Shown here: in pieces, positions 1-7,865 of the stretch
Numbering within the stretch: position 1 is the first letter of the stretch
How the letters are laid out: every line of letters begins with the position of its first letter
DNA from: Paraprevotella sp.
Lineage (GTDB): Bacteria; Bacteroidota; Bacteroidia; Bacteroidales; Bacteroidaceae
Direction: 5' to 3'
Length of the DNA: 14,934 nt
NCBI GenBank assembly: GCA_021205005.1
Contig: JAJPYK010000187.1
Location: 1-14,934 of the forward strand
Made by a program: the position numbers and the translations under genes
The notes under the pieces: model-generated
Seen by the model: only the letters and a program-made list of their open reading frames with translations
Databases searched by the model: none
What the model was told of the DNA's origin: nothing

Positions 1-60
1 CATCAACCTTAAACCGATAACCGAGATACTCATATTAATAATTAACCAATTTCTGTAAAG

Positions 61-2478
61 ATGAAAAAAACACTAATTCGATGTGCGGCCGTTTTATTGG
101 CCGTCACGGGGCTTGTTCCTCAAGCAAAATCCGATACGGATATATTGAAAACGGAACAAGGCTACAACAAAATCACGCAAATGCCTACCGACTTGGAAAA
201 CTATTATTTTGTTATAGTGGACAAAGACAAAAACCTGATGATGACCTTAGGAGCTGGGGTGCATCAAGGATCCGACCGTAATACCTGGTGGTATAAGACT
301 TCGGTGGATCCTACGACTGACTTGAATCGGCTCTGGACCATTGAACATAACGACGGTGTGAACGATCAGGCTACGGGCTATGCTTTTCGTAGCGTGGCCG
401 ACCCTACTCTTTTGATGCAGACGGAATGGAATAATGGCTATAATTTTAGAACCAACGATCAGCCGAATCCTTGCGAATGGACACAATTTCTGTTTGATTA
501 TCAAGACGGATACTGGACCTTCGAGAACGGAAAATATCCCATGTCGTCTACTGCCAGCTATAAGGGGTATATAGGTCCGTGGGATGAAGGCGACGATCCG
601 ATCAAAGACGGAGAAGAAACAGCAGCTAATAAATCCGGAGATTATATAGGTAAGTATATCCTTTATGCCATAAAGAAGACGGATTTCGTACTGCTCCGTG
701 GAGGTGATTGTACTTACCTGATCGGTGATATTTGTCAATCGACAAGCGGATGGACTAGAAGCTATACGAGCTCAGGAGGACTAGACAATTACCAGATTCA
801 GAATAGTGAGAATAAGAATAATGGCGACTTGAAAAGCAGTTCATATTTAGAAACTTGGACAGCTGGTAAATATAGTACGGGCAAACTGTCTTATGCCTTA
901 TCCGATCTTCCCTCTGGACATTACAAAATTTCGGCTTATACCTTCGATGGAAATAAAAGCGGAAAGGTGAATTTCTTTGCCGACAACAAGGAAGAGGTGA
1001 AGAGAGTAACTTTGGACAGCAGTACGGATCTGTTTACGTTGAGTACGATAGATGACATTACGGTGAATGATGCCGGTGTGGAAATCGGGTTGGAGATTAC
1101 TGAAGACAACGTTGTCAATTGGACCGGATTAACGAATGTTCAACTACAATATCTTGGCGGACTTACGGATGCAGACGTATTGGATGAAGCCAGAAAACGT
1201 TTATATGACAAGATTCAAACCGCGGATGCCATCGATCTGGAGGTAAATGTGGGACAGGAGCCTTTCCAAATACCGGAAACAGCCGTAGATGCATTCGATG
1301 AAGCTTACGGTCAAGCTACCGGTGTCTATAATAACGTGGCTTCCAATGTATCGGAAGTCGAAGCTGCCATACAGGCTTTGGACAAAGCTATTACGGCTTA
1401 CAACAATGCCGAATTGAATGCTCCGGCAGAAGGCGATAGATTCAATGTTATTCTGGCTACAAAGGATGATTATGCTTATGCCAATAAAGCGGTTACTTTC
1501 TGTAAAGGTTCTAATCCTACGCAAGGAAACTTCGCTCTCAATTATCAGGCTGAGGCCAATGCCAATTATGCTCAGGCGTTTACGTTCGAAAAGGTGACAG
1601 CCAATTTTTACTTGATGACTTTTGCAGACGAAGACGGCCAGACCTATTATGTTTGTACGGGTACTCAATGGGGAGCCGGTACGGGTGATTATGGCATCCG
1701 GGTGACGACAGACAGATCGAAGGCTTTGCCTTTCAAGATCATGGTGACTCAAAAGGAAGGTGAATACAATTTATGGAATACCGCAGCCAATCAATATATG
1801 GGAAGCCAAGATGCAGGTTTCTATACGGTGAACAGCCATATTGAGTTTTATATCCGTAAAGCTGAAAAGGCTGATGTAACGTTGACGGTGACAGATGCCG
1901 GATGGGCTACCTTGATCCTTCCTTTCCCTGCTGCCGTTCCAAGCGATATGGAAGTTTATGCCTGTAACGGTACGTCTTCGACGGAAGACGCTTCTACGGC
2001 ATTGCTTACGATGGATAAAGTCGATGCAATTCAAGCCAATGTGCCGTATATCGTAAAAGCTTCGGCAGGAAAGTATGAGTTCTCAGATTACGGTCTGGCT
2101 ATCCAAAATGAATATACCGAGGGTTTAATGACAGGTATTTATGCCGGTAAGACCGCGGTAGCAGGAACTTATGTTCTTCAAAACCAAGACGGGAAGGTGG
2201 GCTTCTACAAGGTGGCAGAAGGTGCAGAGCCTAAAGTAGACGCTTATCGGGCTTATATGAATGCAGATGTAGCCGAAGCTAATGTGTTAGCCTTGAATCT
2301 TCCGGACAACGATGTGACTGGAGTAGATGATGTGACAACGGACGCCGGAACGGGACCTGTGAATGTGTATAGCATCGACGGCGTTCTGGTTCGTGAGAAT
2401 GTGAGAATGGAAGACGCTTTGAAAGGCTTGCATAAAGGAATTTATATTGTAAACGGTGTGAAGAAAACCGTGAAATAG
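61..2478 (+). CDS. Large secreted multidomain protein with T9SS-like C-terminal tail
   Basis: An 805-residue protein of unknown function, predicted to be exported. Residues 1-25 form a signal peptide: MKK, a hydrophobic core (AAVLLAVTGLV), then a likely cleavage near QAKS. Residues about 45-205 are Trp/Tyr-rich and resemble a ricin/beta-trefoil-like module (YYFVIVD, LWTIEHND). About 212-365 look like a beta-sandwich, carbohydrate-binding-like module (LSYALSDLPSGHYKISAYTF). About 370-452 are helical, like FIVAR linkers (AIQALDKAITAYNNAELN). About 457-605 repeat a trefoil-like pattern, followed by a module with ATLILPFPAAVPS and an IQANVPYIVKA stretch that recurs in Bacteroides and Prevotella surface proteins. 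The last 35 residues (YSIDGVLVRE to LHKGIYIVNGVKKTVK) match the T9SS type A-like sorting tail. No catalytic motif was recognised. Binding of host or dietary glycan is inference only. It ends in TAG, 38 bp before the small peptide gene, so the two are probably co-transcribed. Domain names come from pattern recognition, not a search. Confidence 0.85.
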   Translation: MKKTLIRCAAVLLAVTGLVPQAKSDTDILKTEQGYNKITQMPTDLENYYFVIVDKDKNLMMTLGAGVHQGSDRNTWWYKTSVDPTTDLNRLWTIEHNDGVNDQATGYAFRSVADPTLLMQTEWNNGYNFRTNDQPNPCEWTQFLFDYQDGYWTFENGKYPMSSTASYKGYIGPWDEGDDPIKDGEETAANKSGDYIGKYILYAIKKTDFVLLRGGDCTYLIGDICQSTSGWTRSYTSSGGLDNYQIQNSENKNNGDLKSSSYLETWTAGKYSTGKLSYALSDLPSGHYKISAYTFDGNKSGKVNFFADNKEEVKRVTLDSSTDLFTLSTIDDITVNDAGVEIGLEITEDNVVNWTGLTNVQLQYLGGLTDADVLDEARKRLYDKIQTADAIDLEVNVGQEPFQIPETAVDAFDEAYGQATGVYNNVASNVSEVEAAIQALDKAITAYNNAELNAPAEGDRFNVILATKDDYAYANKAVTFCKGSNPTQGNFALNYQAEANANYAQAFTFEKVTANFYLMTFADEDGQTYYVCTGTQWGAGTGDYGIRVTTDRSKALPFKIMVTQKEGEYNLWNTAANQYMGSQDAGFYTVNSHIEFYIRKAEKADVTLTVTDAGWATLILPFPAAVPSDMEVYACNGTSSTEDASTALLTMDKVDAIQANVPYIVKASAGKYEFSDYGLAIQNEYTEGLMTGIYAGKTAVAGTYVLQNQDGKVGFYKVAEGAEPKVDAYRAYMNADVAEANVLALNLPDNDVTGVDDVTTDAGTGPVNVYSIDGVLVRENVRMEDALKGLHKGIYIVNGVKKTVK

Positions 2479-2522
2479 AGATAATAATCATTTCAGTTTA
2501 ACTTATTAAAGAATAAATGATC

Positions 2523-2687
2523 ATGAAGAAAAGTAAATATGTGAAACCGATGACGACCATTTGCCACATGGAGACTCTCCAAATGATGGCCAGTTCAGAT
2601 TTGAACCGTTATGACGATATCGCAGATAAGGATCTGGACGTATTGTTTTACGAGAATCATAATTCCACTGATATTTGGGGAAATTGA
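2523..2687 (+). CDS. Small peptide (54 aa) downstream of the secreted protein
   Basis: An open frame encoding a 54-residue peptide that starts MKKSKYVKPMTTICHMETL and ends NHNSTDIWGN. An in-frame ATG six bases upstream (2517) would add Met-Ile. I prefer 2523 because MKKxxYxxP is a recurrent start of short Bacteroidales peptides, which also often carry a Met-Ala-Ser-Ser/Gly-like motif about 20 residues in; here QMMASS sits at residues 21-26. The N-terminal half is basic and mildly hydrophobic. The C-terminal half is acidic (DLNRYDDIADKDLD). There is no clear membrane segment or signal peptidase site. It lies 44 bp after the secreted protein and 20 bp before a terminator, so it ends that transcript. 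The family's function is unknown to me. The MASS motif could be a processing point, as in a precursor peptide, but that is speculation. Confidence 0.6.
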   Translation: MKKSKYVKPMTTICHMETLQMMASSDLNRYDDIADKDLDVLFYENHNSTDIWGN

Positions 2688-2707
2688 TTTAAAACAACTA
2701 TAGATAA

Positions 2708-2750
2708 GGAAAGAGAACCTCGGATAGATTTCGGAGTTCTCTTTTTCTTT
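2708..2750 (+). terminator. Intrinsic terminator after the small peptide gene
   Basis: AAAGAGAAC (2710-2718) pairs with GTTCTCTTT (2736-2744). One bulged C and two more pairs (T2720-A2735, C2721-G2734) extend the stem inward, and the run TTTTTCTTTTT follows. It closes the + strand unit and abuts the stop codon of the convergent queG. Read on the other strand its tail is poorer in T, so it may serve queG only weakly. Confidence 0.8.
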
Positions 2751-3656
2751 TTACTTCTTTTTATGAGTGGGGGAATTCATTGCATATAGATTGCGCATTA
2801 AACCGCTGTATTTTGCTCTTTTTACGGCTGATCCCTTGAATAGAGTGCGGTAATGTTCTATGTCTAACTGCATCCAATCCTCATTCGTCATTTGGCGTAA
2901 TTCGGGCCGTGGTGTGAAAGCTTCTTCCTGGGTAGGCTGTGCGAAACGCAAGTGGGGGCAGGCTTTCAGACAGCGGTCGCATCCATAGATGTAAGGTGAA
3001 AGAGCGGGGGCGCTTTCCGGAGGTATTTCTCCGCGGTTTTCAATGGTGAGATAGCTTAAACATCGGCGGGCGTCCAGGCCCTCATGCATTGATAAAGCAT
3101 GGGTGGGGCAAGCTTCAACACATCGTTTACAGTTTCCGCAGTGGGGGACGGCGATAGGAGTATCATAGCGATCGGCCGGATGGGAAAGGAAGAGCTCGCC
3201 GAGGAAAAAAGTGCTACCTGCGTGAGGGATGATCAGTTGGGTATGTCGTCCGATCCATCCTATACCGCATCGCCAAGCCCAATAACGTTCCAATATAGGA
3301 GCAGTATCGCAAAAAGCACGTCCGGATAAGGATGGGGTCAGTTGTTGAAGATGAATGAGTAGCATTTGCATCTTGTTACGCATGACTTCATGGTAATCCT
3401 TTCCGTAGGCGTACCAAGCGATTTGCATTCTATCCTCAGGAATAAATGTGGTCGGATAATAGTTGAGAGCTACGCTAACGACGGTATGGCAGCCTTCTAC
3501 CAAAAGTCGAGGATCGAGACGTTTATCCTCATGGCGTGCTAAGTAACTCATCTCCGCCTGACGTCCTTGGCTGATCCATTGCCTGAAAAAAGAGGCATGA
3601 GACGGATCAACAAGGTGTGCCGGGGCCAGTCCGCAAGCAGAAAGAGGGTGTGTCAT
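2751..3656 (-). CDS. queG: Epoxyqueuosine reductase QueG
   Basis: A cobalamin-dependent iron-sulfur enzyme that reduces epoxyqueuosine to queuosine in the anticodon loop of tRNA-Asp, Asn, His and Tyr; it acts in the cytoplasm. The family pattern is clear: FCDTAPILER about residue 116, GIGWIGRHTQLI about 132-143, then two 4Fe-4S ligand sets. These are CGNCKRCVEACP (about 173-184) and, after RRCLSYLTIENRGEIP, YGCDRCLKACP (about 224-234). The 301-residue length is at the short end of the family. The N-terminus begins MTHPLSACGLAPAHL, where most homologues have a helix of roughly ten more residues before the ACGIA-like motif. No upstream start is possible, because TGA lies in frame two codons before the ATG. 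The start codon sits inside one arm of a 23-bp inverted repeat (3642-3664). No other queuosine genes are in the window. Confidence 0.93.
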   Translation of the reverse strand: MTHPLSACGLAPAHLVDPSHASFFRQWISQGRQAEMSYLARHEDKRLDPRLLVEGCHTVVSVALNYYPTTFIPEDRMQIAWYAYGKDYHEVMRNKMQMLLIHLQQLTPSLSGRAFCDTAPILERYWAWRCGIGWIGRHTQLIIPHAGSTFFLGELFLSHPADRYDTPIAVPHCGNCKRCVEACPTHALSMHEGLDARRCLSYLTIENRGEIPPESAPALSPYIYGCDRCLKACPHLRFAQPTQEEAFTPRPELRQMTNEDWMQLDIEHYRTLFKGSAVKRAKYSGLMRNLYAMNSPTHKKK

Positions 3657-3664
3657 AATTCAAA
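3642..3664. repeat. Left arm of 23-bp perfect inverted repeat (over queG start)
   Basis: The reverse complement of this stretch is identical over 23 bases to 3803-3825. The arm holds nine bases of queG leader, its ATG and the next 11 coding bases, so exchange between the arms would leave the QueG protein unchanged. The arms are 138 bp apart. Confidence 0.9.
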
Positions 3665-3688
3665 TTTTGAGATTGACAACTTATAATC

Positions 3689-3717
3689 TGTAAGTATCCT
3701 CCGTTGAACTAAGCAAA
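3689..3717 (-). promoter_or_regulatory. Weak promoter-like boxes upstream of queG (present orientation)
   Basis: On the - strand, TTTG (3717-3714) is followed after 17 bases by TACTTACA (3696-3689). The Bacteroides sigma-ABfr consensus is TTTG, about 19-21 bases, TAnnTTTG. The -7 box matches in only four of six fixed positions and the spacing is short, so this is a weak candidate. It lies 33 bases before the queG ATG, downstream of the hairpin at 3715-3762. Confidence 0.2.
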
Positions 3718-3762
3718 AACAACCTTATAAAGCTCTCCACGAAGCTCTATATGGTTGTTTTT
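3715..3762. terminator. Long bidirectional hairpin between the inverted-repeat arms
   Basis: AAAAACAACC (3715-3724) pairs with GGTTGTTTTT (3753-3762). After one mismatch TATA pairs with TATA, and after another AGCT pairs with AGCT, leaving an 8-base loop. In all 18 of 20 positions pair. An A-run on one side and a T-run on the other give it terminator form on both strands. On the - strand it would end the deacetylase transcript before queG. It is also the core of the 138-bp segment that may be invertible. Confidence 0.7.
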
Positions 3763-3763
3763 A

Positions 3764-3792
3764 TTGAATGAAGTTTCTGATTATTACTTTTT
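3764..3792 (+). promoter_or_regulatory. Promoter-like boxes facing away from queG inside the candidate invertible segment
   Basis: TTG (3764-3766) is followed after 18 bases by TACTTTTT (3785-3792), which matches the Bacteroides -7 consensus TAnnTTTG in five of six fixed positions. As the sequence stands it points right, antisense into the deacetylase gene. If the segment between the repeat arms were inverted, it would point at queG, about 18 bases before the ATG. Identification is by consensus match only. Confidence 0.3.
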
Positions 3793-3802
3793 CAAAGTGC
3801 TT

Positions 3803-3825
3803 TTTGAATTATGACACACCCTCTT
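3803..3825. repeat. Right arm of 23-bp perfect inverted repeat
   Basis: Identical to the queG start region read from the - strand (reverse complement of 3642-3664). It contains ATGACACACCCTCTT, but the frame then diverges from queG and stops after 12 codons at 3849, so no gene is present here. Intergenic sequence continues to the deacetylase stop at 3874. Confidence 0.9.
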
Positions 3826-3873
3826 AATCTGGCGGTTGGAAAGCATTAATTCTTGATCCTCCATCTGTCGTTT

Positions 3874-4485
3874 TTATTCCAAAACATAGAACGTATACCC
3901 TTGCTCCACAAGCCATTGTAGTGACTCCGGCAATGCTGTCTGTAGTTTATCGATACTTTTCAAAGAATCATGGAAAGTGATGATAGACCCGTTGCGGGTA
4001 TAACGTTTGACGTTATCTACCACGTCTTTGGCTGTGACTCTTTTACTGTAATCGCGTGTCACTACATCCCACATGACAATGCGGTAGTGCTTCTTGAGCA
4101 GTTTGAACTGCAACAACCTCATCCAACCGTGAGGAGGTCGGAACAGATTCGTTTGTAACAGGCGGTTGGCCTTGTCTGCATTTTCCAAGTATTCCTTACA
4201 AGAATGCTTGAATCCTCCTATGTGGTTGAATGTGTGATTCCCGATGCGATGACCGCGTTCTACCACCATACGGTAGATCTCGGGATATTTGTGCACATTA
4301 TCTCCCACCATGAAGAAAGTGGCCTTGATTCCGAAGCTGTCCAACGTTTCAAGTACGAATGGAGTTGCTTCGGGTATCGGCCCATCGTCGAATGTCAGAT
4401 AAACCGCCTTTTTCTTGCGGCTCATGCGCCAAATAGCAGTGGGATAGAGCCACCGCAGGAATATTGCGGGTTGTTCTATGAACAT
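3874..4485 (-). CDS. Polysaccharide deacetylase (NodB-type, CE4)
   Basis: A 203-residue NodB-homology protein. CE4 enzymes remove N- or O-acetyl groups from peptidoglycan, chitin-like or other glycans with a divalent metal. All the motifs are visible: TFDDGP (31-36; Asp33 expected as base, Asp34 as metal ligand), HTFNH (84-88; the two metal-binding His), RPPHGW (116-121), DVVTRDYS (140-147) and ITFHDS (169-174; catalytic His172). There is no N-terminal extension or clear signal peptide; residues 8-19 (IFLRWLYPTAIW) are hydrophobic but followed by basic residues, so a peripheral or inner-membrane location is possible. The substrate is unknown. The gene begins 15 bp after the stop of the DUF2723 gene, with GGAAAG upstream as a plausible ribosome binding site, so the two are probably co-transcribed. 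That suggests a job in surface glycan or glycoprotein processing. Confidence 0.9.
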   Translation of the reverse strand: MFIEQPAIFLRWLYPTAIWRMSRKKKAVYLTFDDGPIPEATPFVLETLDSFGIKATFFMVGDNVHKYPEIYRMVVERGHRIGNHTFNHIGGFKHSCKEYLENADKANRLLQTNLFRPPHGWMRLLQFKLLKKHYRIVMWDVVTRDYSKRVTAKDVVDNVKRYTRNGSIITFHDSLKSIDKLQTALPESLQWLVEQGYTFYVLE

Positions 4486-4500
4486 GGACTTACTTTCCTG

Positions 4501-7500
4501 TTAAAGACTTTGCAGATTGACACCGCGCTGTTGGCAACGCGAAGCATAGTTGTTTGTCGTCATTCGGTATTCGTCTGCTTTCTTTTTATCAGAAGGTGCC
4601 AATGTCCGGGCAATGTCGTCCAACACGTAGAGGTTTATCATACAATCGCGTGAGTATTGTAACAATCGCGGCGTGCTGAGACTCAGATACCATTCCAAGT
4701 ATTCCTTTGCATTTTTTCCTACGGCATCGATAATCTTCTCGCCTTCGGCTTTATGCCCTAACTTCAACCATACTTCAGCCAGATCAATGGAACTGCCCAT
4801 GTAGTCGTGAGGAACGACGCTGGCCGGGATCTCCTGTTCTGCTCGAGTCACTACTTTCAATGCCTTGTCCTTCTTGCCCTCGGCCAAAAGCTGTTTAGCC
4901 AATTGAGAGAATAGTCGGCGATGAGTATAACACATGCGCATGACCGTTTCATCAAGATATACGTCCGGATATTTTTTCAATCCTCCGTATTTAAACTTGT
5001 TCATCATGTTGTTGTACATCCGTTCGGAGTCTACCGTACGTCCGCTCTTCTTCGTATCGAACGGCGTAATACGTGAAGCAAGGCCTTCTTGTACGAAGTT
5101 GTCTCCAAGATGTCCGTAATTGTCGGCTCCTACTGTCGTGGACATGTAAAGCGGACGTTCCCAATTGGCTTGTGAGAGCATCTCTAACATCATCATTTCG
5201 TTCTTGTATACGGCACGTTTGCCTTTGAGCGAGATGTGCATGACATCAGGGATCGAATCAGCGGCAATCATCATGCCGGAACGTTTTACGGCTTCTTTAT
5301 CTACCGTGATGACGATGCTGTCTGTGGGGAATATCTGCAAATCCGTATTGTCGTTCAAGATCCAATGTTGGATGATATTCTTCAATTCATATGGATTGTC
5401 TCCCAACAACTTCTTTAATTCTTCCGGCTGGTCTTTATAATAATCCATCACTTGTTTAAGTGCGTCCGGCTGTACCGGAATGCCTTCCCGTGTGCCGGTA
5501 ACGTACTGTAAACGAGTCCAGCTGATGGGCAACGAAGGAGAATCGTAGGCCGGCCGTTTCATCTGATCAATATACCAGTCTGTTTGCAGGTAACTCAGAT
5601 TGCAGACACGTGCATCCGTACGGACACCTTCCGTCTCCTGATTATACCATAATGGGAATGTATCGTTATCTCCGTTAGTGAAGATGACGGGATTTCCCTT
5701 GTCATCCATAGAGTTTAGATAATTTTGTCCGAAATCGCGGCATGTGTAACGATGGCTACGGTCATGATCGTCCCATGTTTGTCCGGCCATTTGAATCGGT
5801 ACGAGTAATGCAAGCAGACTGACCAATATGGCTGCAGGCAGTTCTGCTGTGCGGAAACGTTTCAGGAAATCAATAATAGCGGCTACGCCCATGCCTACCC
5901 AGATGGCAAAAGCATAGAATGAACCGGCGTAAGCGTAGTCTCGTTCTCGAGGTTGCAACGGAGTTTGATTCAGATAAATCACAATGGCTATTCCCGTCAT
6001 GAAGAACAGGAAGAATACGACCCAAAACTGCTTTACTCCTTCTTGGTTCTTGTAGGCTTGCCAGAATAAACCGATCAGTCCTAAGATCAGGGGCAGACAG
6101 TAAAAGACGTTATGACCCTTGTTGTTCTTTAATTCAGTCGGTAATTTGCTCTGATCACCCAGTCGTGCGTTGTCGATGAAAGGAATGCCGGTCAGCCAAT
6201 TTCCTTTCTCCAATTCTCCATTTCCTTGTATGTCGTTTTGTCGTCCGGCAAAGTTCCAGAGGAAGTAGCGAAAATACATGAAGTTAATTTGGTAACTGAG
6301 GAATAAATACAAGTTTTCAGCTTGTGTGGGCATTTTTACCATAACGGTCTGTCCGTACTGGTCGTAAGGTACTTGTTTGCCTTTCACTCCTCCCATCCAA
6401 TCTTCATAAGCCTGTACATGGTCGGCACGGTCGGAATACATACGTGGGAATAGCATATTCTGAGCGTACTCCAATTCCTTATCATAATATACGATACGAT
6501 AAGCATCCTTCTCATTCGCATAGTGCTTTTCGACGCGTTGATATACGGGTGCTCCTTCTTTATATTTCGGTGCATAGTACCCGTCCCCCGTCGGTTCATA
6601 CTTTACTTTCGATGTATAGGCTTGTCCATAGAAAAGCGGACGGCTGCCGTATTGTTCTCGGCTCAGATACTGTCCTAAAGTAAATATGTCCTCTGGCGAG
6701 TTTTGATCCATCGGAGGATTGGCCGTAGAACGGATCACGATGAGCGAGTAACTGGAGTATCCGATCATGATCATCAACATGCAAAGCAAAGAGGTATTCA
6801 ATACTCTGGGGCTGACCAATGGTTTACCTAATACTTTACGGTTAATGACAAAGGCTAAAACGGCCAATACAATGATGCCGATAATAAAACTACTCCACCC
6901 ATATCCATAGAACGGTATACCTAACATGGCCACGGATAAAAGGAAGGAGATATTCATGCGGCGGCGGTTCTTTTGGACAATTGTTTCTCGTATGGCCCAA
7001 AGTACCACGATGATTAGGCAGAAGATATAGAAAATCAAACCGGTATTGAACGGAAGTCCCAATGTATTGACAAAGAAGAGTTCAAACCATCCCCCTACTT
7101 TTACGATACCGGGTACAATGCCATAAAGTACGGCTGTCACCAAAATAAAAGAAGCAATTAAGGCTAAAATGGACCCTTTCAGATTCGCATCGGGATGCTT
7201 CTTATAATACCAAATCAGAACGATAGCAGGCAAGCACAATAAATTCAGTAGATGTACGCCGATAGACAGTCCCGTAAGGTAAGAAATGAGAACCAACCAA
7301 CGATCGCTATGCGGTTCATCGGCGTGATCGTCCCATTTTAGTATCAGCCAAAAGACCAATGCCGTAAATAAAGAAGAGTAAGCATAGACTTCACCTTCTA
7401 CAGCACTGAACCAAAAGGTGTCACTGAAAGTATAGACTAAAGCACCCACCAAACCGCTACCTTCTATAGCGATCAGCTTGGCCGTAGTCATTTGGCTGTA

Positions 7501-7824
7501 GTCTTTGCATATTAATTTTCGGGTTAGATGTGTGATGCTCCAGAACAAAAACAAAATACAGCCTCCACTCATCAAAGCAGACATGGTATTTACCATGCGT
7601 GCTACCTGAGAGGGATCACTGGCAAATTGCGAAAAAAGGTTGGCTGTGAGCATAAAGAACGGTGCACCGGGCGGGTGTCCAACTTCTAATTTATAGCCGG
7701 TTGTGATGAATTCCGGGCAGTCCCAGAAACTGGCCGTCGGTTCAATTGTGGAACAGTATACCCACGCTGCAATCGCAAATGTAATCCAACCCACCAGGTT
7801 GTTTACAAGTTTGAACTGTTTCAT
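4501..7824 (-). CDS. DUF2723 (GT117) multi-pass membrane glycosyltransferase-like protein
   Basis: A 1107-residue protein with an N-terminal DUF2723 domain, assigned to glycosyltransferase family GT117. The human member TMEM260 is a protein O-mannosyltransferase. The DUF2723 core shows WDCPEF (34-39) and GHPPGAP (49-55) in the first loop after one membrane helix, the GT-C arrangement in which acidic residues of that loop are catalytic. About a dozen hydrophobic segments follow up to roughly residue 670 (for example FWLILKWDD, VLAVLAFVINRKV, FWVVFFLFFMTGIAIVIYL). A long soluble C-terminal part then contains GNPVIFTNGDNDTFPLWYNQE and a helical, TPR-like end. It is the first gene of a likely two-gene unit with the deacetylase. 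A protein or glycan mannosyltransferase role at the inner membrane is inferred from the family, not shown. The start is the first ATG after a good promoter box. Confidence 0.88.
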   Translation of the reverse strand: MKQFKLVNNLVGWITFAIAAWVYCSTIEPTASFWDCPEFITTGYKLEVGHPPGAPFFMLTANLFSQFASDPSQVARMVNTMSALMSGGCILFLFWSITHLTRKLICKDYSQMTTAKLIAIEGSGLVGALVYTFSDTFWFSAVEGEVYAYSSLFTALVFWLILKWDDHADEPHSDRWLVLISYLTGLSIGVHLLNLLCLPAIVLIWYYKKHPDANLKGSILALIASFILVTAVLYGIVPGIVKVGGWFELFFVNTLGLPFNTGLIFYIFCLIIVVLWAIRETIVQKNRRRMNISFLLSVAMLGIPFYGYGWSSFIIGIIVLAVLAFVINRKVLGKPLVSPRVLNTSLLCMLMIMIGYSSYSLIVIRSTANPPMDQNSPEDIFTLGQYLSREQYGSRPLFYGQAYTSKVKYEPTGDGYYAPKYKEGAPVYQRVEKHYANEKDAYRIVYYDKELEYAQNMLFPRMYSDRADHVQAYEDWMGGVKGKQVPYDQYGQTVMVKMPTQAENLYLFLSYQINFMYFRYFLWNFAGRQNDIQGNGELEKGNWLTGIPFIDNARLGDQSKLPTELKNNKGHNVFYCLPLILGLIGLFWQAYKNQEGVKQFWVVFFLFFMTGIAIVIYLNQTPLQPRERDYAYAGSFYAFAIWVGMGVAAIIDFLKRFRTAELPAAILVSLLALLVPIQMAGQTWDDHDRSHRYTCRDFGQNYLNSMDDKGNPVIFTNGDNDTFPLWYNQETEGVRTDARVCNLSYLQTDWYIDQMKRPAYDSPSLPISWTRLQYVTGTREGIPVQPDALKQVMDYYKDQPEELKKLLGDNPYELKNIIQHWILNDNTDLQIFPTDSIVITVDKEAVKRSGMMIAADSIPDVMHISLKGKRAVYKNEMMMLEMLSQANWERPLYMSTTVGADNYGHLGDNFVQEGLASRITPFDTKKSGRTVDSERMYNNMMNKFKYGGLKKYPDVYLDETVMRMCYTHRRLFSQLAKQLLAEGKKDKALKVVTRAEQEIPASVVPHDYMGSSIDLAEVWLKLGHKAEGEKIIDAVGKNAKEYLEWYLSLSTPRLLQYSRDCMINLYVLDDIARTLAPSDKKKADEYRMTTNNYASRCQQRGVNLQSL

Positions 7825-7865
7825 TGTTTTGTTCTTATTTTATTTTAATAGTTTCACTTGGTCTG

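Noticed and set aside
1..60. Promoter for the secreted protein
   Set aside because: No TAnnTTTG-like box is convincing in these 60 bases; the promoter may lie left of the window.
1201..1752. 183-codon - strand frame inside the secreted protein gene
   Set aside because: Antisense shadow within a protein whose reading frame carries a signal peptide and sorting tail; no independent support.
4204..4653. 149-codon open frame on the + strand across the deacetylase and DUF2723 ends
   Set aside because: It is antisense to two genes with intact family motifs and has no recognisable protein features of its own.
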